The translations under genes were made by a program, and so were the position numbers. From Mesostigma viride (taxonomy: Eukaryota > Streptophyta > Mesostigmatophyceae > Mesostigmatales > Mesostigmataceae), in assembly GCA_009746045.1 (NCBI GenBank), contig RPFO01000645.1, positions 1,195,193 to 1,259,192 on the forward strand: DNA of 64,000 nucleotides. Reading direction: 5' to 3'. Of this stretch, positions 14,572 to 24,649 are shown piece by piece (position 1 is the stretch's first letter; each line of letters begins with the position of its first letter). The notes under the pieces were generated by a model that saw only the letters and a program-made list of their open reading frames with translations, did no database searches and was not told the origin of the DNA.

Positions 14572-16451
14572 TAATTAATTAATTAAAATCATAGCTCCGT
14601 GGGGAGCATATGTAACACATAGCCCTGAGAAAGGGGCATCTATGGGGTTGTAATACAATCAGGGCGACAACCTGCAGGTGTAGGATGTACAACTATCACC
14701 TGCTCTGGGTGCACAAGGTGCACCTGCACCGCCATGATGACCAGTTCATGCCTCCTAAACAAGCACATGCACACAAGGCGGCTTGAGGAGAGGGCCTAGA
14801 AGGCCTGCATGACATATGGGGTGGAAGGTATGTGGCTAGGCTATTCTGATCAGACACTCCGCAAAGGTGAAAACCATTTGCGTTCAGTGCCGGGCCGCGG
14901 AAAACGCGGAAAAACGCGATCTGCAAATGAATCCGACCGGAATCGAACTGGGGACCTCTCGCACCAATTTTGCTGACTATAGGACGGACGTCTCCGGTTA
15001 CCATGGCATCACCAACTTACACCTACAGTCATCCGCAAAAGTTCTCCTGTCCGGGGAGTGATGCAAGCCTTTCGGATTTGGTACTAGATAAATCACTCGA
15101 GATCTGTGTGTAGGAGTACTACACACGTGTCGATCTGCACGCGAGACTTGTTCAGTAGGCTATAGCTGGGGTACACATGGCCTCTCAGCAGAGAGTAACT
15201 CCCTGCATGGGCAAAGCATGACTAGCTCGAAATTGCTGCGGCTATTGTAAGGGCGGGTGTGGGCCCGTCACGTAGGCATACATGGCCACGTCACTAAGCT
15301 TTCTAGTCTACACTATACTGCTATATATTCCCTAGGCTGGGGTGGCTGGGGTGGCTGGGGCGGCAGGGGTCGCCTGCCAGGGCTTGTGGGCGACGTAGAT
15401 GTCCGCCCCCTTCCAACTTAGACCGGCTTCTGCCCCGCCGTCTGCCGAACTGAAGCTGGAGGTAGATCGGCCATAGAGTCCCGTCGCCGTTGTTGCTGCG
15501 TCAAGGTCAAGTCGTCGTCCAGCGTGTAGGCGGTCCCCCCAAGCCGCTTGCGACACTTGAGGAACTCCATCTTATCCGCCATGGTGTCAAAGGTGCATGA
15601 GGAGCAAGGGGGAGGGGCCGGCCTCACCCCGCGAGCGGGGAAGGCGGGTTACCCCCCGCGGCTTGCCCTTACCAGTGATAGCCATGGGGACAAGGATTTT
15701 GTTCTCAAACGCCACGGCAAGGGTCCCGGAGGTCTCGTCCTGCAGCGGGTCGAAGTGCTTGACTATGACGTTAAGGCTGCGCTTGGCGAGCTCGGCCTCC
15801 TCGCGGACTGGTCTAGCGTCTGCTGCTTAATTAAGCTGGGCGGCGATGGCGGAGGTGGTGGAGGTGGCGTGCTGCTTAAGCATGTCCGCCCATGCAGGTC
15901 GGGATGGGAGGAGCATCGCCGGCAGGGCCAGCAGGGGCTGGCCGAGCGGCGATGTCCTTCACCGCCTGGGCAGTGATGCCGGCGGTGTTCTGCAAGAAGC
16001 ATTCGATGGCTATGGCATTGTCCTGCAGGCGCGGCTTGTCGATGGTGAGGAGGCTGCTAGGCGGTGACGGGCGTCGGTTGTGGTGCCGGAGGTGGAGGCG
16101 AGGAGCTTGGAGGTGGCGGTGGTGGTGCAGGAGAGGAGGGGAAGCTGGGCAGCCCGCGTGCCATTCATGGTCGCCACATCTGCGGCGAGGGGTGTCACGT
16201 GCTGCACGAGGGCCTGGTTGATGATGGAGCGGATTTCGGAGGTGGAATTCATGGAAGTGGGGGCCCAGATCTCGGCGACAGAGCGCCCGAGGAGGGAGCA
16301 GAGGGCGAGGAGCTGAAGGCGGGGGCGGGGGTAGCTGGACAGATTCGGAGCGAAAGTGCCGACTACGCGGCCAGGCGGAGTGAGGCGACCGAGGACGTCA
16401 AGGTGCTGGCACAGGGCACTGAAGAAGCGAGGTGCGCGACCCGTAGAACAC
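14572..16451 (-). mobile_element. ORF1-only L1-like element (degenerate), nested in ORF2
   Basis: Flanking direct repeats AGGGCTCTTGAGAA (14557-14570, with a possible shared T at 14571, and 16452-16466) define a target-site duplication of 14-15 bp. Reading the minus strand, the element holds ORF1 (about 16450 down to 15330) with LLALCSLLGRSVAEIWAP near its N-terminus, then KCRKRL...TLDDDLTLTQQQRRR and WKGADIYVAHKPW, the C-terminal signature of L1 ORF1p. ORF1 is broken by frameshifts and a TTAATTAA at 15827-15834. A roughly 700-bp 3' UTR follows, ending in a GCTCC/GGAGC hairpin and a TTAA tail at 14572. No reverse transcriptase is present. A weak tRNA-like T-arm at 14929-14985 lies in the UTR. 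Confidence 0.75.
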
Positions 16452-16466
16452 AGGGCTCTTGAGAAT

Positions 16467-16845
16467 GGACCGCGCCGCGCTGGACCCACACCTGGGTGAG
16501 TCTCAGATGGGTTTCCGTCGTGGTCGTAATGTTCACTGTCACTGGCTGTGTTTGTCGCGCGCCGGTTGATGGAGGAGGTGCGTCGCCTTTGCCCTGACAG
16601 TTTGCCGCTGGTCTTCATTTTTGTCGACTATATCAAGGCCTTTGACACGGTCCTCTGGGAGGCTCTTTGGGCCATCCTAGCTCTGGATCGGGTGCCACCA
16701 GCGTTTATTGCTGCCATTCGTCGACTGTATGAGGGCTCACAGGGAGTAGTGCAGACTGCGGAAGGCACCACCCCACCATTCCCCCTTCATCCCGCGGGAG
16801 TCTGTGTCGGCGGGGACATAAGCTTTGCCTGTTTGTCACCATAGC
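16467..16845 (+). mobile_element. L1-like ORF2 fragment, RT palm motifs
   Basis: The reading frame carries SQMGFRRGRN, FVDYIKAFDTV (the first catalytic Asp motif of reverse transcriptase), FIAAIRRLYEGSQ and a degraded GVxxGGDIS. It is the right half of the ORF2 copy interrupted by the element at 14572-16451. A one-base shift is needed at the junction. The YADD box is not reached. The copy is dead. Confidence 0.85.
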
Positions 16846-17169
16846 CATCACGCGGATACCCCCAATTATGTGAAGTTATTTCTAATAACCAAACATGCTC
16901 ACTTCAGGCCCTGTTATTGGACAGCCATATCCGATAGACAGGAAGTCTTGTGTCTGTATGAACAAGCAGAGAGACGCCCGACCAAAAGGGGACCACCGCT
17001 CTCTACCGCGTAAGTACTGTCTCGTAGGAATGGCCTCTAGACGGGAAACGACCACCCTCTACGATTCCTGGAGAGTGCTAGGAATCTCCCCTGTCTCTTG
17101 GGGTTTGATAAGTCCGTTCTGTCTTTGATGACAGGAGGTAAAAGATCTGTGCATGTAGTGGAGCAGAGA

Positions 17170-17265
17170 CCACCATTTTATTCTGTTACAATATGCCCTT
17201 TCTCTGGGATATGTGCTACATTTACTCCCAACGGAGTTATGTTCCTATAATTAATGAATTAATTA
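17170..17265 (+). mobile_element. Solo 3' end of an L1-like element
   Basis: ATGCCCTTTCTCTGGGATATGTGCTACA is split across the end of a 3' UTR and a hairpin with stem ACTCC/GGAGT, then a TAATTAATGAATTAATTA tail. It matches the 3' ends at 26769-27014 and 30787-31030. No coding part remains. Confidence 0.7.
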
Positions 17266-17411
17266 GCCTGAAGGGAACCAATCAGAGTCATGAATGGGAT
17301 TCTAAACGAGACCTTCGTATCCGTCCTAGTCACACGAAACAGAACAACACCACACACAGCCTGGCAGAGTCCAGACATGAGATCCTGATCGATCTGTAGT
17401 AAGTACTGAAG

Positions 17412-18743
17412 CTCTGGATCGGGTACCACCTGCGTTTTAATATTGCTGGCTGCTGCCATTCGCCGACTGTATGAGGGCTCACAGGCAGTAGTGCGGACTG
17501 CGGAGGGCACCACTCCACCATTCCCCCTTCACCACGGGGTGTGGCAAGGTTGTGTCCTGTCCCCATACCTGTTCATTATATTGTCGTGGATCACCTCATG
17601 CGCCGGGCACGTGCGCGCTTTACTGCTCTTAAGGGGTTCGAGCCAGGCTTGGACATCCTTAACGTGAAAGAGCACGGCGGGGTTAGACCTGGTTACCGCC
17701 TTGCCGACCTGATTTATGCGGATGATACCATGCACTCTAGATCATCATCGAGAGCCCCGAGCACATTCACTGAGACCTGGCCGGACTGCCTGGGCCTGGA
17801 GGCGCGGGCGGTGGGGTTGGAGATTAGTGTCAAAACCGAGGCGATGGTGATTGGGGCCTCCAGTAAACCACCGCTGCCGCACCTGCTCGACGGGACGGAG
17901 GTCCCGTTCCGCGACCGCTTCAAGCTGTTGGGGAGCTGGCTTCCTGACACCGCCGACGATGTGGACACCCGCATCGGCCTTGCCTGGGCCAATTAAGCTC
18001 CCGGTTCGCTCACACCCTACTGGCGCTCGAAGGGCCTGGGCGGGCACCGCAAGCGCATGCTCTTCAAGGTCCTCGTCCTCACGGTGCTCACGTATGGCGC
18101 CGAGGCGTGGACCCTCCCACCCAAACTGGCAGCTAGGTTAGACGGCACGGTTTACAGGATGCTCCGACAGGTCCTTAACGTAGGTTTTTCCGAGCGTCCG
18201 TCATCAGAGTCTTTGTATCATGGCATGCCTCGTGTTTCGGACGAGATTAGGCAGCGTAGGATAGCATTTGTAGGACACCTTGCCCGCACCAGCCAGGTCG
18301 ACACCACCCTTGGTCTGGCCGGCCCCCAGCGGCTTGGCCAGCCAGGGCGGCGCATTCTGACCTGGCCTGGCCCCGAGGACATTCCCAAAAGGGTAGGGAA
18401 ACCTGTCACGATTCAACTACGTTCAGATGTTGCTGGACGACCTATAGTGGTCCCAGCCCAGTTTGAGCACCGCATCCACTCTCTCTCCCGTCTTTGGACT
18501 GCCATGCAGGACAAGACGCGGTGGAAGAAGATTGTCAAGGCGCACACGCCCGACCCTGTGGGCAAGCCACCTCCCCCCAAGCGGCGGAGGCGTTTTGATG
18601 AGTAGTGTAGTTAGTCCTGATTTTCTAGATAGCTTAGAGTTAGGATAGTTCGATCACGCGGCTCCCTCCACCCCATCCATCATGGAATATGTGCTACATG
18701 ACCTCCCCACGGAGGCATGTTATAATTTAATTTAATTTAATTT
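17412..18743 (+). mobile_element. 5'-truncated L1-like ORF2 copy with target-site duplication
   Basis: Repeats AAGTACTGAAG (17401-17411) and AAGTACTAAAG (18744-18754) flank it. The coding sense gives RRLYEGSQAVVRTAEG, GVWQGCVLSP, IYADD (17711-17725, the catalytic box), KLLGSWLPD, and a C-terminal region with LTYGAEAWT, RQRRIAFVGHLARTSQVD and ILTWPGPEDIPK, ending at a TAG at 18603. The frame is broken, including a stop made by AATTAA at 17991-17996. The 3' end is a CCTCC/GGAGG hairpin with outer CATG/CATG pairing and a TTTAA tail. Copies at 31135, 58474 and 59568 belong to the same family. Confidence 0.9.
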
Positions 18744-18754
18744 AAGTACTAAAG

Positions 18755-21700
18755 TCCCAAAGGAACATTTAAGACTTGGTAGTACCAACCAACAAACTAA
18801 CCCCACGTGGATCAGGCCACGACCAATAAGGGCTTCTGACAGTCGGTTGACAAAGTACAAGGGTCCAAGTACCGCCTTCTAGAAAACCTTATAACTTTCT
18901 CAATACTGATCCAAAAGACCTCGAATAAAAGCCAAACATTCACAAAACAAAGGATGTAACAACAAATCACTTTCGCTTGTTACATATCGATCCCCCTCAA
19001 GATTGGAACAGTGTACGTATTGTCACGAGCCACGAGCCACGAGGTAGCCATGGCTGACGGCGGAGCTCATAACTTTCACGTTTGAGCACCGAATTTAGCA
19101 CAACACCTAAAATCGGTCCGTCCGGTTACATGAGATCCTGGGAATTTTGGCGCGAACGCGTCGCGTTGAGGACGACGGGACCAGAAAAATTCCACCTCGC
19201 ATGGCTGTCGACCCTATGTCCGCCGGAATATCAGTCAAAAGTCAATTATGCATGTTAAGTCGCTGCGATGGATGCAAACGACGCGTAAACTCTCCTGCTT
19301 TGCGATGATGCATGGTAGATATTATTCGCGTATGTTCATGCGTCAAAATAATTCGCAAACTGAGACGCTGATTTTTTGTGTCGGCCAGATCTGGAATTGG
19401 CAGCGAAAATGCATGTTTATTAATTGTGGGGGAAACTTTTTTGTTGGAAGCTCACAATTCCCAAAAGGTGGAATCCGAATGGGCTTCAAGTCTACTTTCA
19501 CGAGCGCTAATCAGTTTTTCGAGAAACGAATCACATTTTCCAGGCTGTCGCATTACCTGCCGGCAGGTCAGATTTTGCTGTTTTCAGTGACGTTTACGAC
19601 CGTCCTTGCTTGATGCGTTTCTTCCTTTTTTTCGGCTCACGGCATGGCGGGGCTTGTTCCAACATGCCTGCGGAGGTGTAAGCTGTGTAGCCATGATTTA
19701 AAAGTCACATATTGCTCTCGCGCCACCATCTGTTACTGCTCGACACTGCAAGAAACACTGGTTGCCTGCTCGCAACGCAAGCACAAGCACGACAACGGTG
19801 CCCTAATCCACATCCAGGCGTGTATTTCCGAGAAAAACTTCAGGCTTTTGTCGCGGCATACCTTCGGTGTTCCAAGCCGTTCACCGCTCCCCGAAATAGT
19901 CTTATGACTCGCTTTTATAGCATTGTGGGTTCGCGTCCGCCATCTCCGCCGGGTGCTGACACGAGATGTTCGCGCTGAACCTGGACTGCAAGGTCGCCCG
20001 CTACCGGTTAGCTGTACGTATTTAGCAAGCTCTGGATGATATTGTCATGGTTTTGGTGCAGGAAGGTGCTGTGGGGGGGTCTATCTCACCTCTTTACCTA
20101 GCTTTCCTCCTCCTAGCTTGACAGCTAAGTTTGCATCAGGAAGTCATGCTTGTTGACAAAGCTCGATGGATATAAACCTTGGGATGTGCTGTGAAGGTGT
20201 TAGCATGCTTGCTTGAAGAATTGAATGCGTATTTGTGCAAGCCATGGACATTTTTTATTAAGGGCAGTAGGTAGCAGCCACGTTCTTATTCAATTGTGTC
20301 AGGACGTCTATGTTGCCTTTACTGCACTCTGTCCTAGAGGAGTTTGATGCCACTGTAGATGACTATGACCAGTGGGGTGGTGAGGATGGGCCGGTGTGCT
20401 GGGGTGAGCCTGAAGGGCACCTTGGATCACGTGACCCTTAGGCAATCATGCCAGGCTGTGCAGTTTATGGCTTGTGATGTATGGATGCAGCGGGTGAGGC
20501 AGGTTGTCGTTGCCGTGGCCTGTGTTAGTGAACTCTATCATCTTTTAACTTACCCAAAGCCCCCCTAGACCTAAACTGCCTCGCCTTCTTTGAGGGGTTG
20601 CCTTCTTTGAGGAGTGCCATGTCTTGAAAGGTTTGTTGGGGCCCTGGCATTTCAGAGTAGGTTGAGGTGGAGAGGGGTGGCACACTGCTAGGTGATGGCA
20701 GGGCCATCCATGTGATGCACCTTACGTTGGGATGGGGACCATGCATTTGTTCTTGTTGCTAGCATGGGCAGGGTGAGCGGCTGGGAGTAAGGTGTAAGTG
20801 CTACTTGCGCCACTGTCCGAAAGGGGAGCTCCATGCGGTGGGCAAACAGCGTTGCAAGCGTACACTTAACACAAATGTGGTCTGATGCACTCAGCTGACC
20901 TGCCATTTCTCTTGATGCACCAAACCACACTAAAGGCTTGATATAGCCGGTAGGAAATGCATGTGCATGCAGTGTCAAAAGCAGAGAGGGACATTGTTAG
21001 CACATGAGTGTGATTGTAAACCGATGAGTGTGAGCCTCCCCGTGCCATCCCATGCATTTTACACCTATTTTTGGCAATCCCCCATCATGCCGCAGTTATG
21101 CACCGCCTATGCAAGGGGGATGAATAGACAGTTCTAGGTGTGTTGAGGGATGAGATAAGGGTAAACATGAGGAGCCATGCAGGCTAAAACGGAAGGGCGA
21201 TGTCAACAGTGTGTTTGCCCAGATTTTGATGTCAGGAGGGGCTGAAAGATCAGTGGCCACGATAAACCTAGGTGGATTACATGAGAGATGACACGACCAT
21301 GAGAGGGTGGTAGATGAGTTCAACTGAGAAGAGCTAGCATTACATGCACAGATTCTTAATGACCTATGGACTGTCCAAGGGTTGGAGTTCAGTGCACGTT
21401 CCAAAGACTATGATGAGCATGACGATGATGGCAAGGGGGCGGGGGGGCGCAATTAGGACAGGCACTGATGCAGAATTATGTTGTACAGCAGCTAGGTGCT
21501 GAGCTCAATTGAATAGCAGCCCAAGCCACTGCTGTCCTTGATTGCGCTTTGTATTTCCATGTAGCAGAGAGGCACCTGGCAGATATATATTTGGATTAGC
21601 TGCTATAAGACACGCACAGCAGGGGTGCCCAGCAGAGTGGGCCAAGTACTGCAAAGGAGATTGTGTGTGCTGCCGAGCGGGGCCCGTTTAGAAAAGAGAC

Positions 21701-22700
21701 TGGTCAGCCGACAGGCACGACTGGTCAGCCAAGCTCCCCTTCTTGAGGCTTGTAGGCACTATGGTGCTTGTTCCGAATGCCAGCATCTACTGTGATTGAT
21801 GGTGATTTTGTCCCTTGATGATGATCGCTTTTTTAGTCTGTGTTGGCTAATGTATCCAGCCCCAGTGGCATGTATATGAATCCCATGACAGCCATGACGA
21901 TAATTGAGTGAAGAATGCAAAGTTTTCCAAGACAATGGCGCAGAATATGGAGTATTTTTGCAAAAATCGCTCTATTTCTGCTTGCATCGGTCACTTTTAG
22001 TGGGCCGGCAGTGGTCCTAATATGTTCAACTTGTGTTCTAGTGTAAATTCAAGTATTGTGCTATTAATGTGACGAATTCTGGCATGATTGGGCCGCATAT
22101 GTGCTGGCAGGGGCTTCATAAGTTTGAAAATAATGCACTAAAACGGTGTTTTGGCTCATGTATGCCAGAATTATAGCACATAGTTTGGTCCTACATTGCA
22201 TACTTAAGGGCGGGTTTTGTCTTTGGATATAAATTAATAAGCATGACCATTTCCAGCTGAATTGGACTACATTTACTACTTGTGTGAGGCTGCTATGCCT
22301 CCTTATGCCTGGAAAACATCGTTTTTTGCACTTTTCCACGTCACGGTTTGATGCTAAAAATAGGTCAGTTGGCTCCCCAATTTATGTGATGTGAACAGGG
22401 TCCTAGGGGGACCTTAAGTCCAGAATGGCACCCCGATCTGACTATATGTGTGGGAGATATGACCCCATGTAACAAAAAAGGCCGTTTTTAGGTGATGTGG
22501 CCGTGAATATCACAATCGACGCGTCTTTCTACGACGCACATGCTGATACAATTTTCCGAAGCTATTACGCAATATACGATGAGCAAACGCCTCGATCTCG
22601 ACGCAACGCAGCCTGGCGGCTGCGCTCAGCAATGAAAATACGTCTGCAGCTCCGGCTGCGCAGCTTCGCCCACCGGCCCAGAAGGCAGCGGCGCCACTAG
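18755..22700. other. No gene recognised
   Basis: Only short open frames occur, none with a familiar motif, and I found no splice-consistent exon chain. The largest candidates (19248-19613 and 19644-19907, plus) have no family I recognise. The stretch may be intergenic or hold decayed repeats. Confidence 0.5.
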
Positions 22701-22709
22701 CCAATTAAG

Positions 22710-23440
22710 CTCTAGTGGTCGTCCCGCCCCCTGCTGAGCCCGCCTCGCCAGCAGCATCGCCTGAACCCGCAGTCGCGCGCCCTGCCGAGCCGAACTGGGT
22801 AGAGCTCGACTTTGTGGCTGAAGCCAGCCAGCCCGGCTTCCTTGACGCGTTTACACAACCCGGGTCCGAGGAACGCGTCCTGGCCTGCGTGTTTTTTGGA
22901 TCGCACGCCTCGCTTCTTGAAATGTGCAGGCAGCTCTTCATCCAAGGTCGCCTCTTTGATCCTCGCCAGAGGTGTGCCTCCACTGTCGACCCCTTCCCCA
23001 GCCTCCGCCGCCCCCACCTCCAGCAATTCGCTCTCTTTTCCCTCCTTGGACGCTCCATCGGGGAGCTTTGGCCCCCCAAGCCCCTCACCACCACCTTAAC
23101 CGAATCCTCCATCCGCTCACTCAAGGAGGCCCTCGAGCAGCACGTGGCCCCCATTGCTGCAGATGTGGCGGCCGTGGGCTGGCTGCCGAGCTTCCCCTCC
23201 TCTCCACCGCCACCTCCACCCTCCTCGCCTCCTCCACCGCCACCACCTCCACCTCCGACGCCATCACCGCCCAGCGCCGCGACATCGACCAGCGCCTCAA
23301 GGATAATGCAATCGCTATCGAGGTCCTGCAGAACACCGCCGGCCTCACCGCCCAGGCAGTGAAGGACATTGCCGCCAAGCCAATGGTGCTACCCACTAGA
23401 CACTCCCGGCCAGTTAGGCTCGAAACACACGCCCTGATCA
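22710..23440 (+). mobile_element. L1-like ORF1 N-terminal fragment
   Basis: One frame gives a Pro/Ala-rich start, then QFALFSLLGRSIGELWPP and SIRSLKEALEQHVAPIAAD, which parallels the ORF1 in the minus-strand element near 16.2 kb and, more distantly, the intact ORF1 at 60.5 kb (DIRAVLEEHVTWPLAEKL). A Pro-run frameshift near 23200 moves the later part (RRDIDQRLKDNAIAIEVLQ) into another frame. An AATTAA stop lies at 22703-22708 just before the frame opens. Non-functional. Confidence 0.7.
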
Positions 23441-23446
23441 AGCATG

Positions 23447-23650
23447 CTGTTTCCGGCCCCACCGTCTAGGTCATCTAGTCGCTCTACACGTAAGCCAGCC
23501 ATAATTTCAATGCACACGGATACACATTTCCATCACCATTCATCTTCATAATCCTGAACGACTCGAACACGCGGACAAGATAACGGCAGGCTCGAGCTAC
23601 CATGGTCCGGATTCTCCCGATTTCTGGCCTGCGCTGGTTGTCTCATTGAT
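23447..23650 (+). repeat. Interspersed repeat R1, long copy
   Basis: About 200 bp nearly identical, in reverse complement, to 57790-57983. It ends with the reverse complement of CAAGGAGACAACCAG (here with one change). A shorter copy is at 23870-23962. No coding content and no terminal inverted repeat were seen. Confidence 0.75.
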
Positions 23651-23869
23651 CTATGCACAGGTTACTTAGAGAAGAAAAGTCACTCCCTAGTCTGCTCTTA
23701 TAACCAGATAAACACAGCAATACTGGAAATCCTTCCATCAGCATTCTGGAATTAATTCTGGAGCTCTGGATTGACTGCAACATCAGAACTGGAGTGGAAC
23801 CCACCATCATCCATCCTGGAATCCCTTCCTCACACCACAGTCCAAAACCCGGGCCCTCCACACGCGCGG

Positions 23870-23962
23870 GCACGTGGCGACTCGAACACGATAACGGCAG
23901 GCTCGAGCTACCATGGTCCGGATTCTCCCGATTTCTGGCCTGCGCTGGTTGTCTCCTTGATA
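23870..23962 (+). repeat. Interspersed repeat R1, short copy
   Basis: It repeats the last part of the copy at 23447-23650, from GCAGGCTCGAGCTACCATGG to GGTTGTCTCCTTGATA. The intervening 220 bp are unrelated. 23963-24649 shows no further gene or repeat I recognise. Confidence 0.75.
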
Positions 23963-24649
23963 AATTACGGTGGTGAGATTGGCATGCAACATAAGGAAAA
24001 CCCCGAAAAGAAGAAGAACCCTTTAATATATATATAAGGGCCGTAATCTATCATTCTCAATGAATATATAAGGGCCGCTACGGTACAAGGCTGTGTGGTT
24101 GAAAAGTGTCGTCCCAGAAGTTCTTGTTCAATACTGCCGATGTACTGAAGTCCTGCATTGAGCTTGATTCGATAAAAAAAATCACATAATTTAGACATGA
24201 AAATTCTTAAGTCTGTGTCAAGAAGAATCCCTCTAGATAACACATGTTATAATGTTGGTACCCTAATCTATCACTCTTGCTTGAGCCTGGCTCAGCAGAT
24301 GCTCCATCACTCTTGACTGCCTTGAAGCAATGCCAAAAGATGAGTGACTTAAAAGCTTGACTTGCATGCCAGTCCCCAGAGCACCCTTTGCTAGAAAATT
24401 AAAAAACAATTTACATCACTGAACTGGCAGAAACATGGTTGCAAAGATATGTCCTGGTTCACGCAAAATCAATGCACAAGTGCAAGTGCATGATTCAAGC
24501 CCTTCGTTGGCTGGCAAAGTTTTGACAGTAACCGGAAGCATTCCCGCTGCCTTAGGTACCTCCACAGCCTAACCACTCCACATACGTCTACTATCATTCA
24601 TAACTTTCCACAGAACTCCCACAGGCATTACATGGCTGCTGCAGAAATT

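Noticed and set aside
14929..14985. Possible tRNA on the minus strand
   Set aside because: A near-complete acceptor pairing and a TTCGATT loop are present, but the T-stem has two mismatches, about 15 nt are missing and no anticodon arm exists. It lies in a retroelement UTR and is at best a relic.
14572..16845. Twin-priming inversion of one LINE
   Set aside because: Target duplications bracket the minus-strand part alone, and the RT sense continues on both sides of it.
18755..22700. Candidate small genes (e.g. 19248-19613, 19644-19907, 20359-20568)
   Set aside because: No recognisable domain and no consistent exon chain; left as unassigned sequence.
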